DNA of 64,000 nucleotides from Macrolepiota albuminosa (taxonomy: Eukaryota; Basidiomycota; Agaricomycetes; Agaricales; Agaricaceae): the NCBI GenBank assembly GCA_027475525.1, contig JAMWFC010000087.1, forward strand, positions 310,001-374,000. Direction: 5' to 3'. The notes under the pieces were generated by a model, which worked only from the letters and a program-made list of their open reading frames with translations, made no database searches and was not told where the DNA came from. Every line of letters begins with the position of its first letter. Within the stretch, counting starts at the first letter, position 1. Shown piece after piece: positions 31,331 through 43,592 of the stretch. Both the position numbers and the translations under genes were made by a program.

Positions 31331-33020
31331 CATGAAAGATCTGGTCCCTGGAACAGATCCCTTGCATCTGGTGCATGGAGCAGTCTAGAGTGCTCTAAGA
31401 GGAGTAAAAGATGATGCCACATCAGATAGTGTTGTGGTGTGGGAGTTGGAGGAATACCAGGAGGCCTTCCTTCAATGGCTCCTGTGAGACTCCTTTTGGG
31501 AAACAGTACAAGTCATCCCTAGTACAAGTTGGTGATTGAATCAGCCTGAGCTCAGTGAGAGCTCAGGAGTTGGAGCTGGTGCACCCTGATGCACCTTTAT
31601 AGGTGTGAAGGGTTCCAGCATGGAATCCTATCATGAGGATCAAGCTTTATTGCAAGCTGGTCCAATGTCAGGTAGAGGGCATAGAACAGGATTCTTTGCC
31701 TACAGTGAGACAATCTGGAAGAATGTGTCTAATACCTCAGATATGGATGGAGAGATAAATATGGATGCTATACTCAACTAGAAAGTCCTCATGTTCTGAA
31801 GAAATCATAGAGAAATTTCAAAGGTTGCAACTAAGCAATATTTAGCTGCACAAGTAGCTAAACATATTGCTATACAGGGTTAGAAGATAATATCATCTTC
31901 ATGCCAGAGGAGTTTACCAAACTCTATATTGAGTTTTGAACCAACTGCCTGAGAAAAAAGCATCAAAAATCACTAGCATTCTTAACTTCTCCATATCCAA
32001 AAGCTAAAGAGCCTTTATTGTTATCCCCAATCAATAAAGCATTCACTTTACTCTAGGCTTTTTAGCAGCCTGACAAAACTGTAATAGATCATCACACTAG
32101 ATGTCTGTGTCACCAATGCTGTTATACCAGATGTTGTGTATTATGTAAGACAACTTCTTGTATTCACTCTAGTACTAGTCAATCTGATATTGCAGTCTAA
32201 TTCTGTACTGCATAAACCATGCAAGATTGTTCTAGCTCATAATTTTTGGTTACAGAAATGCTGCAAAATTTTGTAGCTTGATGAGCTGCAGTAGAGTGGC
32301 AACAAAAGGTTGTATCAGGTGCAATTGCACATGATGATGTTGTGTCTATAGAAAGAGGATCTGCCTTTACAGTAGATCTCACTGTGGGCCAATATGATGT
32401 CATGGATCACTGTAGTGGATCATGACCTGAGATGACAGAGTTATCCTGCAATTATTCTGTAACAGAAACATAAAGATCAAAGATCAGGGTGTGGTGTTCC
32501 AGGAAAACACTGCCTATGATATATGGCTACAAGGAGGGGTCCTACCAGGACAACTCAAAACAGCAAAAAAGGAAGAACATGATCTTTTTCCAGAGACTAA
32601 CAATCAAAGAGGCCTGCCTCTCCCAGGACCAGTGGTGCTAGTAACATCCCAAAGGCAAGCAACCTGGACAGGAAATCCTCAATGATGCAAGAGACTCTTG
32701 ATACCTTCTGCAAAGTGAGCTATAGCATCAAAGAGAGTGCACAGAGCTTCTATGATGTCCTGGACCAGGCTCAGAATATGGCCATGTTCTCTGATGAGTT
32801 CACAATCTGAGAGCAATTCTTGGAGAGTATTCCCTCTGAAACGCTTTTACTCTCATATATGATGGAGGACTAGTCCCTAAGGTGAACATCATAGAGGAAT
32901 TTGTCTTAAAGGCTAATGCCCTATGAGAACAGTCTCATGACTGGTATGCACTACTTGGAGTGCAGCAGAAACTGAACAAGTCATGGTGGACTCACTGTTC
33001 ACAAGCATAGCAATGAAGCA
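31331..33020 (+). pseudogene. Second decayed Gypsy gag fragment
   Basis: Another 5' portion of a C-family element follows the probable LTR. The clearest match is at 32,690-32,940. There QETLDTFCKVSYSIKESAQSF, FYDVLDQAQNMAMFSDEF and, in another frame, YDGGLVPKVNIIEEFVLKA correspond to the C' gag segments QEAFIATSYTEQLDVQGF, FYDTLIDHAQNMSIYPNNW and CDDGLLPEVNTIEEFVAHA. It ends abruptly near 33,020 before the host gene. The arrangement LTR-internal-LTR-internal could reflect unequal recombination. Confidence 0.65.
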
Positions 33021-33229
33021 CACCTGCCTTAGGATACACTTCACTACAGTTGAAAATGCCAAAAATTACCATGGTTTGTCTGAAAACTCAGTGTTATTAG
33101 CAGTGTACACACATCTAAACATTAATTTTGGAAGAATAATTTTCAATTAAAACAGTTATATATTCAATATCACTTGTTGCACACTTGATACATATTCAAT
33201 CTTCAGTTCTTTGTTACATTTTAATAACT

Positions 33230-35081
33230 TTACTCTGCTGCTTTAAATTCCAGAAGTGAAGACTCCGCGAAGTCCCAAACTTTTTCAAGTTTCAAGCCGA
33301 CACTAGATCTATGCAAATTCATTAATAGACATACAAAACCCTACATCAAAGTCGGCTTACGCAAGAGTAACAGAGTCATCAAGAGTTCTTTCCTTTGAAA
33401 CATACATGATTAACATAGTCATGTCCTGATAATACATCCTTGCAGACCCAGCACCATAATTAGGCAAAAGAGGATATGGAGCCTGTAAATATTTAGTCCT
33501 CATCTGCATAGCCGATGGTAGTTACTGACAGGCTTGACTCTGGCTGCTTCCAGTTCTGTTTGATTGACGTGTGAGAGAACATAATCATCTAAAAGTGTGA
33601 CAATAAGCCACTTTTACTTCCAGATAAATGACATACGAATCAAAAGCCGGCTTTTACGCCCCATAACTTTCCGAACAGAACCCAGAATCTGACAAGCTTG
33701 GAAATCTGGCCAATTATGAATGATATTCCGCAACTGGAAAAGAGTGAATACAATGTCTTACCCAACCAAGCATGCAAGACTTACATAATAAATATCCTGG
33801 TTTGCAATAGGAATACTATCAAAAAAATCTCCACCAACAAATTCAACTTGATTATGAGCTTTGGCTTCAGGAAAATTTTGAGTCCAATGCTAGGAGACTG
33901 GTGTTACAATCTTGACGGCAGTACCAGACAAGTTTCAATGAAAAAACCTTTATGGCATGTCCCATTGTGTCCGGGAGATCAAATAGAGTTATCTTCAATT
34001 GTGGAAAGAGTTTAGCCAAAGGTAACGAGAATGCTCCCACCCCCGAGCCAACATCACACACAGTAGAGAAGTCTGACCAAGGGAAGTCTAGAGAAGATCA
34101 TTGTTCATTAGGATCTAAGGATAGAATGGAGGCCGTAAAGCTTACGGTGCAATACAGACAAAGAACCCATCACCTGTCCCAAACCAACCATTGCACGTCC
34201 AAAGGTCTGTCAAAAAGTAAGCGTTTTTGCACCTGTCTGAACGCTTCGTTCACACCTCTCTTTTCTCAGGCTAGAAGTCAACATCAGACATGTGTGCAAA
34301 ACAGTAACCGACGGCATGCTTACATGAGCTTTCAGCCAGTCAAAGAATGTACCATCTATCCTTTCCCCTTTGACAACTTGCATGAAGGGGGAATCTTTAG
34401 GATCATAAGACGAGGCATATTTTGGATCAGATAGGTTGTCGTAGAGTATAGAACCTGCCCGTGGTGCTAAGGTGGTGTGACACATAGTCAAGCAGGCGAC
34501 ATCGCTAGATGATAGCAATACCAAAGAAAGTCGATTGTTTGCAAACACATTAGGTTTAACTTGGGTCAACAAGATCAGGTTATTAACTGCATGATGATTG
34601 GATGCAACTTACCCTCTAGAAACACGTGCTTTGTGGCAAGAGCTCGAAGAATCCGGGCGAGCTTTCCACTTTCGATTTTGACGGACTTTGACAAATTATC
34701 CACATGCACACCTTCATCATGACCAGAGAGAGCGTCAGCCACCTTTGCTTCGATTGCTACCAAGAGGCAGAGCCAGTCAAGGTTTTGACCCCTCTAGAAA
34801 CTGAGGCATCATACCACGCCAATGTCGAAAGATAGATTTTTACTGACGTTTACAACTGTATGCATGGGGGGAGCGAGGGCTGTGCAGAGTTGCTCACAAG
34901 CACCTTCAAGTATTCGTATTGCCTTGCGAAGCTCCAAAGATTCGCACATATCGAGAGGATGCGAGGCTGTCGACGATAAGAGGGGAGCATCAAGACCATG
35001 CTTTTCATACTGAGTTAATGCATCGTGAGCAGAGGAGTTGACGAGTTGAAGGAGTGATTCAATATAGGTTCTGCCTGCCAT
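33230..35081 (-). CDS. AdoMet-dependent O-methyltransferase, 11 exons
   Basis: This host gene would methylate a hydroxyl on a small molecule, probably in secondary metabolism. Exons on the minus strand: 35081-34848, 34793-34613, 34559-34324, 34270-34256, 34206-34146, 34087-33948, 33889-33785, 33733-33637, 33588-33530, 33482-33361, 33308-33230. All ten introns are GT-AG and 47-58 nt long. The sum is 1,329 nt, exactly 442 residues plus TAA, with no internal stop, which strongly supports the model. The N-terminus looks like the family's dimerisation domain (APPMHTVVN). The AdoMet site CDVGSGVGAF is at about 253-262 and the catalytic-base motif LRNIIHNWPD has His at about 330. The 15-nt exon 4 (PEKRE) is the least certain. 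The substrate is unknown. Confidence 0.93.
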
Positions 35082-35666
35082 TGAAGTTCTTGTGAAATAT
35101 GGTCAGGGACAACGTAGCAATTTATAACGAACCACAGCTATTGATCGCGGCAAGGACCGGACGGATACTGCACTGTTGAAAATTGATCCTGAGACGGTGT
35201 GGGAGATAAGTCCATAAGTATAGAAGGCCGATATCTTGTACCAAAGATGGAAAAATGACATGAATGAGTTTTGAATACTTCTACCACCAGAGTTAGGATT
35301 TGACGTCGTGCCCAAAAGAACTTTCTTCTACCTGGATCCTATTTGAATCGCATAAGACTCCTAGTTATAAGTCGCAACTTCGCAGGGCGACTTATGGTTT
35401 AAAGGCTGACATGTCCAGCTGTTGACTCTTCGCAGTCATGTGACATTCGGAAGATGCCGACGCTGGGACTTCGAATTGTTCTGTACTTACTAGAAAGTAT
35501 TCGCAACAGGGTTTTTGGCAGTTTTGGCATTCATCAAAAATTAGCGAGTGAAAATTCTTGGCGTGATGCCTTGATCCCGGTGTCCGAAGGGGTTGTCACG
35601 CTCATTACTTGATCCACTGCATCGAGAATTCAATAGTATTGTACTATCTATCACAATACTCTGTTT
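35082..35666. other. Intergenic region upstream of the methyltransferase
   Basis: No ORF or transposon is recognised. It contains the promoter region of the minus-strand methyltransferase gene, but I see no unambiguous TATA box. CpG content is visibly higher than in the decayed transposons, as expected for host DNA. The LINE target site follows at 35,667. Confidence 0.5.
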
Positions 35667-35732
35667 AAATTATGATAGACAGGGGGGCCCCTTGATCTCT
35701 TACCATGATGAGCACCACTGACACTGGTTACC

Positions 35733-37980
35733 ATGTCCATGCCTGACATGCCGGTTCACAAATATCACATATCACCTCTGACAGAGGCCCTGCGGAAGCA
35801 GGAAGATCTAATTGCAGGCCCCCCTCCCCCTCTCTCAGCAAGAACCCCAAACCTCATGAGGAGGGCAGATGAGAGACAACACCAGGGGCTAGTCATGGAA
35901 GAAAACCAACCATGCAAGGATGAACCTTCACACATCAAGCCTTTTGGAGATCCGGTCCCCACAAACAGAACTCAACTATGACCAGAAATTAGTTGTTGTC
36001 AAACCTTCAAAAAATACATGCTAACCCCAGAACTAAAGATACCAACAGGACCCTGAAATATATCAGAGACATGGTCCTCCCTGAAGTCTGTGAATGCTGA
36101 AAAAGGACACTTTAACCAACACTTACCCCTACATGAATCCCCCCCCAGACAAAGCAAGGAAAAGACTACAAGACGCTAGCCTGGAAAAACAGACCAGTGT
36201 ATGCCATCACAATAGAAAAAGAAGGATTCTTTCAACTGACCCTCCCCCCTCCAGCATGGAAGAAGTGGACACTGAGATGAATGCTCCACTCACATCATCA
36301 CCCTTGACCATCCCCCTGGACGAGCAGGAAGCCCAAAACACTCCTGGAAACACAGGATGGCAACATGATGGCGAGGGAGATACCACTATGGTAGGCCCAT
36401 TCCCACCATCCCTGACCCCTTTAAGCATCCAGAGCAGCACTCCCCCTCCCCTGATGCTGGTGGGAAGAGATGGGGACCTAGAGCAGGTGTAGAGAAATGG
36501 GAAGACAAAGGCCACTGTCAGGGGACTCCTCATTTCTTCCTTTTCTCACTCCTTATTTCTTCACTCTCCCTTCATTCATTCTCTTATTTCTTCTGACATT
36601 ATTTCATTTTACTGTTTCTATTCTTTCAACACTATCTGTTAGTACTACTCTCAGCCCTTGAGATGCTCTGGTTCTTTAGCTACCATTCAGACAAGTGTGG
36701 GCCCTTCAGCACCGCTTCCAGACCACTTATATAAGCCAGAGTTTTCCTGCCTTGTTTGCACAGTTGTTTGGTTAGTCAATTTTCGAGTTTTTAAGGTTTT
36801 GTTGTACTGTACAGTTGTTTCCCATGCTTCAGAAGCCCCAGAAGCGTCCAACCTGGCATAGAGAATCCCTAGACTTGTTCTCTTTGGATCTCCCTCTGCC
36901 AGGTGAGTAGTTATTATGATATTGTCAGTACATACTCTAATACACTGTGGATCTCCCTCTGCCAGCTGTGTGACTGAGCCACAGCCTCTAGAGGTCGCCC
37001 TTACAGCCACAGCACCCAGCCAGCTGGAAACCCTGCCTAACACCTCCCCATCACAAAAATGCATACCCAACAATCAAAACAGCACCTGGCATCTCAAGCT
37101 GCAAACAAGGCACCACATCTCCCAGCAGGACTAATACGTACCCCGACCGCAGCAGAGGATTTCTCAACAATTCACCTGTCCATGCCACCATGATACAACT
37201 TGCATCCCAAGCAGTGCACACACTTCGACACATATCCAGAACCAAAACTCTGGGTCCGCAGCTGGCAAGGAAGCAAAATGGATGACCTAGTAGCCACAAG
37301 CAAAAATCTAAAGACTCTGATAACAAGGATGATGGGAGAACAAGCAAAACTCTCCTCCCCCCAGCAGGAAAAGTCTCTTGCAATGTCAGCAAGGTATGAG
37401 AGGCAGAAACCCCCTTACTACTTCCTGATCTCTGGCATATCCAAATGAGCATACACAGTCATAATCAATAACCTGCTGATACAATGGCCTTCTTCTTACC
37501 ATACACACTGACAGTACCCCATTTCCTGTGTACTGTTGAGGGCTTCACACTTAGTGTCAAGGACGCTACGTCTGTTTGGGAATCAAAAGAGGAGGCTATG
37601 CGCATCATTAGGGAGACACTCCTAGAGAATGATACCTTTACTGTGCTCATAGGTGACGTCACATCTCTATACAACTTAACTCCAGCAACTACAATCATAT
37701 CTACCATTGACGTATCCTACTCTAAATCCAAAGTGCTAGCAAACCCCCCAAGAAACCCAATCATGAAGAAACTACTCTGGGACATCTACTTCCAAAACTA
37801 CCCACCAGTCTCCTGGCCAAGCTATTTCATGCTGCTCTGGAGCTTAAGGAACATAATCTTTGCAGACATGGATTATGGGTGCGCTTTGCTGGTAGCCAAG
37901 GAATGCTGTCTCCACTGTTTCAAATATAAAGGGGCTGACCACGAAGATTTCAACTGTGTGTACTCAACGCTTGAGGGATA
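35733..37980 (+). pseudogene. LINE ORF1 with zinc knuckle (split by solo LTR)
   Basis: This is an RNA-binding ORF1 of a LINE. Pro-rich low-complexity coding sequence (35,733-36,492) is interrupted by a B-family LTR at 36,516-37,005, then continues in several frames. Near the end, CLHCFKYKGADHEDFNC (37,907-37,957) fits a C-x2-C-x7-H-x4-C nucleic-acid-binding knuckle. Numerous stops separate the pieces. The exact limits of ORF1 cannot be fixed. Confidence 0.65.
36516..37005 (+). mobile_element. Solo LTR, B family (in LINE ORF1)
   Basis: 490 bp, TGTCAGGGGACTCC to GTCGCCCTTACA on the plus strand, so in the opposite orientation to the other solo copies. Perfect GCCAC duplication (36,511-36,515 and 37,006-37,010). 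Long LTR version. It shows the LINE inserted before the B family was last active. Confidence 0.94.
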
Positions 37981-38639
37981 GATGGCAAATGAAAATAGGA
38001 CAATTGAGGAAACAGCAGAGTTTGCACCTGCAAATAAATTTTTAAAGGAGCAGAGAGGCAAAAAATGAAGGGGTCTCCCAAGAGGAGAAGGCAGAAGATC
38101 AGGAGGACGGTTCTCTAACTACATGGATAGTAAATATAATCGCCGCTAGATGTACCCCACTCATGTAACCACCAAGATTTCCCTAAAACCAAAAGCCCCC
38201 CAATCAGAGCCTGGAAACTGAGATGAATTTACTGCATTTATGGATGACAGGTAATCTAAGTTTGGCTCCCCAGCTGGGCTGGGTAAATGCCCAGGCAGCA
38301 TTGCTTTTATGAGGGTATTGCTGCTGGTAGCAATCCTACCTGAGTCTTTGGAAATGATGTCCAATGACAGTACCCAACACAACTTGCCTGACATTACAAA
38401 TATACAAACACAACAATGGGATAATTTTGATGGCAACGGATACCTCCCCACCCAGGCAGGAGAGGCCTATGGCCTCACTATCAACTAAGGCCTCAAAAAT
38501 GGCCTGGGAGGGATTGGCAATGGAGCGCAGCTAATCCAAGCACCAACACACAGAGTTGGAGGAAGTGTAGGCGATGAGGCTTTTTTGGGGAAGCGCCAAC
38601 CCCATCAACCCAAAAGGACAGAGGCAGAAATAGAAAAGG

Positions 38640-41364
38640 CACCTTAACCTTTGCCTCGTTAAATATCAAAGATGGTGGATCACAGTTGACCTGCCAAAAA
38701 TGGTACAACTTATGTCAAATCATGAGATAAAATGATATAGATGTGCTAGCAATACAAGAGACTCATCTAGACGAAGAAAAAACAAAGAAACTAAATACTC
38801 TGTTCGAAAGACAAGTACACTTCATATCTAGTCTTGACCCATGTAAACCAAATTTGAAGGGAGTTGCCTTTGCAATAAGAAAAAAATCTGTAAAGTGGGC
38901 CGAGATAAGGCATCGAGCTGTGAAGCCTGGCAGAACCCTAGTTATTGAGATACCATGGCATGAGAACTCTACAATTAGTATCATGAACGTTTATGCCCCA
39001 AACAATCCCAGTAAAAACAAATACTTTTGAAGGAACATGAAAACACACTGGGACACAAGGCCCCGGATGCTAGAGCCCAAGGTGATTATGGGTGATATGA
39101 ACGTAGTTGAGGAAGCTGTAGACTGCCTCCCAGCTCATGAAGACCCTGCAGACGCTGTAAATGCGCTTCGAGCTTTAAGGTCAAGTTTTGACTTAGCCAA
39201 TGGTTGGCGCTGAGAGAATCCCACCATATTGGACTTCTCATTTCAAATGCAAAACAGAGCTATACAATCCAGAATTGACTGAATCTACATAGCAGAAGAC
39301 CTCGTAATGTTTAGTTGGAGCTGGCAGATAAAGAGAACAGCAATAAATATGGATCATGCCATGGTCCAGATGACCATAATGCACCCCAAACAACCCCAGA
39401 TAGGTAAAGGCAGATATGCCATGCCAGCACTGCTAATGAAAGATACCAAGTTAATGAATAAAGTGATGGAACTAGGGAAGGAATACCTGATAAACCTAGA
39501 AGTCTCCACCAATGAAAGAACACGAAATCATAACCCCCAAACAGTGCACAAGACCTTTAAAACCAGAGTAATAGATGAGATACGCCAGTACTTGAAGAGC
39601 TTGAAGCCAAAAATACTGAAGAAAATCAGCGCCTTGACTAGTGATAGACTAAAAACTTTGAATAACCCCTACTTAAATGAAGACATCAGATGGGAAGAAG
39701 CAGCAGTTATCGATGAAAGAATACATGATCTAGAAACAATATGCTTTGCGAGAACCAGGGATATGGTGGCTGCAAACTTCCACATACATGGGGAAACAAT
39801 GTTAAAACAATGGATAAACATGAATAAAGATAGCACACTAAGAGATGCAATAACAGCACTGCAACACCCTCCACCACTTAGAGACAAACTCGAGAGGAAA
39901 TCACACAAAATGGCAGAGATAGCCAGGAAATACCAGGAGGATCTTCAAAAAGATGGAGAAATAAGAAACATAGCAATGCACGAAATACATATGCAGAAAG
40001 TTTTGTCTCACTTGAACAAGCACATCATGCTGGCACAGAAGCAAGACCTGGAAGAGGTGGTCACCAGGGAAGAAGTATGAAAGGCAATATGCTCACTAAA
40101 AAGCGGCAAGGCAGCAGGCCTTGATGGCATTCTCCACGAGCTGTGGCTTGCAATGGTGGACACAAGTGATAAGCAATCAGAGGAAGTAGGCACAGATATG
40201 GACATTGTGAAAGCTTTAACAATAGTCTTTAATGATATACAATGACATGGAATAGAACCTGACACAGACTTTGCAGAGGGATGGCTATGCCCCCTGTATA
40301 AAAAAGGGGATAAGACAGACATAGGGAACTATAGGTCTATCATGGTACTTAACACTGACTATAAGATTTTCACAAAGGCCCTGGCAATGAAAGTAAGCAA
40401 CATAGCACAAGATCTCATTTATATGGACCAAGCAGGGTTCATGGCCAGATGCAGGATTGAGGACCAAACTGAACTGGTGCAGTTAACTATTGAATGGTGT
40501 AACAAAATGGAAACAAACAGCATGATTGTATGTCTCAATCAGGAAAAAGCCTATGACCAGATACTACACCCCTTTTTATGGGCCTCTTTAGAAAAATTTG
40601 GTTTTCCAAAACTGTTTATAGATACAATCAAATTCCTGTACACCAATGCACACACCAAAGTTAAACTAAATGGACTAGTCAGCCATAGTTTTAAAGTAAT
40701 GAGAGGGGTGAGACAAGGTGACCCACTATCCTGTATGCTATTCAACCTAGCAATAGAGTCCCTGGCCCAGATGATAAGAGACTCAACTCTGAGAGGCATA
40801 ACCCTTGGAGGTGATCTTGAAAGACTGATAACGACCCTCTTCACAGATGACACAACAGTATACTTGAGTGAAAATGATAGCTTCCATGACCTTAAACATG
40901 TTCTGAATAAGTGGTGCAGAGCATCAGGGGCCAAGTTTAACATACCAAAGACAGTAATAGTACCGATGGGCATAGAAGAATACTGAAACTCCCTAGTAAC
41001 AACATGCACCTCTTGCTCAGGAGACCAAACAATCCCGGAAGAAGTGAAAATTGCAGGAGAAGGAGAAGCAACCTGCCTACTGGGGGCGTGTATTGGGAGT
41101 AACATTGATAAAGCCAGTGTATGGACACCTATGATAGAAGCGGTAATGCGAGCCCTTAAACAATGGGAAAAAGGTAAGCCAACACTGGAGGGAAGGCGTC
41201 TAATAATAAATATGGTAGTAGGTGGATGGACACAGTACTGTACACATATACAGGGAATGCCAAAGCAGATTGAAGACCTCTTGGTAAAGGTAGTAAAGGA
41301 GTTCCTGTGGGGAAATACAAGTGCACCCATGATAAGCATGGACATCTTATGGCTCCTCTTTTAA
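38640..41364 (+). pseudogene. LINE ORF2: endonuclease and reverse transcriptase
   Basis: The AP-endonuclease starts FASLNIKDGGS (about 38,656), with VLAIQETHLDEEKT (about 38,740) carrying the catalytic Glu. VIMGDMNVVEEAVD (about 39,084) carries the conserved Asp and Asn. RT begins SGKAAGLDGILHELW (about 40,100) and continues with LYKKGDKTDIGNYRSIMVLN (about 40,295) and QAGFMARCRIEDQ. GVRQGDPLSCMLFNLAIE (about 40,706) follows. The catalytic box reads LFTDDTTVYL (about 40,837), FTDD in place of the usual FADD or YADD. At least eight stops, nearly all TGA, interrupt the frame between 38,728 and 41,364. Confidence 0.88.
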
Positions 41365-43490
41365 CAAGGAGGCAGAAAAGTCCTTGACTTAAAAGCTAGG
41401 AACAAAGCAATCAAAGTGATGAAAGCTTAGCACTACTTAAAGGTTGACAGCAAAAGACCAAAATGGGCAGTAGTGGCGGATCAAATAATCAGCCAAAAAA
41501 CCTTGAAAAAACTGAAAGGAAAGGAACACCTCACGTTGAACCCCTTCCTACAAGACACAACAGTGGACACATGGACAGGAGACAAATGCCTCCCTACATT
41601 GCTACAACGGATAATATGAACAGCAAAAAAACACAGGGTTGTATTTGCACCCCTCACAGTAGGCAAAGAAATAAAAGAAAGTATGCCAATATGACTATAC
41701 AGAGGAATAAAAAGGATCAAAAATCTTAAAATTAACTCTAAGGAAATGAGGTGCCTGAGAGACATCCACAAGATAAAGACAGTGGGAGAGATGAAGAATT
41801 TCAGAGACCTTCTGGCAATGCTAAGCAGGAACCACAAGGCCAGAAAGAACTGTGCATGTGGTAAATGCAGAGAGATGAGACAAGAAGGCTGCCATAACCC
41901 TCATAAGTGCAGCTGCCTGGCAAGGGTCCATCTAAGTAGACTGAAAAGAAAATGGAACTCCACTGCCCTGGAGGAAGCAAGAACAACTAGCAAGGCTGAG
42001 AGACAATAGCTACAAAATGAGAGGATCTTGTTCAACCTAAATGTAGTAACAAATGGCCCAATATGAGACAGCTTTAGAGTTTTCACAGAACAAATGGACG
42101 ATATAGAAGAAAAGATAGACTACAGATAAACACCAGAAACAGATCCAACCCTGGTAACAGTCTACACAGATGGCTCCTGCATAAAAGATGAAAGGGGACA
42201 TGCAGCAGCAGATGCTGGTATATGGTTTGGCCAAGAAGATCCGAGAAATAGAGCAATACGCCTGCTACAATATATCACACAAACTAACAATACAGGAGAG
42301 GCGGTAGCCATTCTACAAGCAGCATGATCAGTGCCTAGTAGACAGTTTGTCCTAATAAAGAGCGACTCACAGCTGATCATTAATGACTTAACAACCCTCC
42401 TGGCAAAGCGTGAGGATGAAGGATGGATTGGAGCAGCAAACAGCGATATAATGCAACCTCTGGTAGCCCTATTATGAGAAAGAAAGGGCCTAACAATCTT
42501 GGAAAAAGTCAAGGGACATGCAGGGGTGATGGGAAATGAAGAAGCAGATCATCTTGCAGGCCAAGGGGCAAAGAAAGATACTCCAGATAAGAAGTGGGTA
42601 TAACCTGACAGGCGCAAGGCTGGCCAACATAACCCAGTTGCTAGCATATAAAGGCATCTTGGAAGTGAAAGTCACAGCACAGAGAAGAGGGACAACAGTA
42701 AATCTAGATATGACTTGATGGGCCTTGAAAGAGAAAACAGGGACCTTACCACCAGATGAAGTAATATGGAAAGCTCTACAAAGTAAAACCTTGTCGAGAG
42801 AGATAAGGAATTTCTTATGGAAGGCTATGCACAACATGTACAAGATTGGCAAATACTGGGATAATATACCAGGCTACGAGGAAAGGGTGACATGCCCAAG
42901 ATGCAGAGTAGAAGAATTAATGAGCCATATACTTACAGAATATGAGGTATTGGGACAGGACCATATCTGGTCCTTTGTAGAAGCGCTGCATATCAAAAGG
43001 GAACTACCATATACAAAGCCATCTACAGGTGACATACTGGGTTGCACAGTCACAGACAGCGATATACGAGTGAGTGCTGGGTCAGGAAGATTTGGAGCCA
43101 TAATAATCTCAGAAGCAGCACACACGATCTGAAAGGCAAAGTGCAAATGGCAAATAGGAAGAGAAGCAGACCCAGAATGTACCCTATCGAGATGAGAACT
43201 AACAGCAAGAATAAGGACTGCATTAAAAAGAAAGATAAAGATGGACTGTCTGGCTACAGATGCAGAGAGATTCAGAAAGAAAGTGGTCAAACCCAGTCTA
43301 GTGAGGAACACATGGAAACATCTCTTGCCAACAGTCTCAACACTGCTCAGGTTGTGGAGAAGAATAACCGCAGTTTTAGTGGGTATTGGATGACAACTGA
43401 GCCCCACACTTTGTGCATAAAGGCATTTCTGGCAAGGTGGATCTCATGGCTATGGTATATAAGATTAAACAAATGTATAGTGGGATAAAC
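41365..43490 (+). pseudogene. LINE ORF2 C-terminal part: Cys-rich motif and RNase H
   Basis: After RT, a Cys-rich motif reads CACGKCREMRQEGCHNPHKC (about 41,851-41,910). A type-I RNase H follows with TVYTDGSC (about 42,160, first Asp), TNNTGEAVAILQA (Glu), LIKSDSQLIIND (Asp) and VKGHAGVMGNEEADHLA (His and Asp, about 42,509). All four acidic catalytic positions are still present. A further Cys-containing segment (CPRCRVEELMSHI) lies at about 42,890. Stops are again mostly TGA. Confidence 0.85.
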
Positions 43491-43555
43491 ATGCATGTCC
43501 TGACCAGTAGAGGCTGACAACTATGCGCCATCTACTGGCTTACTGCGACACCACC

Positions 43556-43578
43556 AAAAAAAAAAAAAAAAAAAAAAA
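43556..43578 (+). repeat. LINE poly(A) tail
   Basis: A run of 23 A closes the LINE. The target duplication overlaps its last three A and continues with TTATAATAGACAAG. Confidence 0.9.
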
Positions 43579-43592
43579 TTATAATAGACAAG

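Larger units (their letters stand above)
35684..43578 (+). mobile_element. Decayed non-LTR retrotransposon (LINE) with RNase H
   Basis: About 7.9 kb including an inserted solo LTR. It is flanked by an imperfect 17-bp target duplication: AAATTATGATAGACAGG at 35,667-35,683 and AAATTATAATAGACAAG at 43,576-43,592. It ends in 23 A. It encodes an ORF1 with a zinc knuckle, then an ORF2 with AP-endonuclease, reverse transcriptase, a Cys-rich motif and RNase H. This is the layout of the Tad1-type LINEs of fungi. Starting next to the 5' duplication, it seems full length. Stops, mainly TGA, make it inactive. Confidence 0.9.

Noticed and set aside
8080..37010. Shared GCCAC target duplication of element A and of the solo LTR at 36,516 as evidence of a preferred site or recombination
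   Set aside because: The two belong to different families and sit in unrelated sequence. A 5-bp match can arise by chance.
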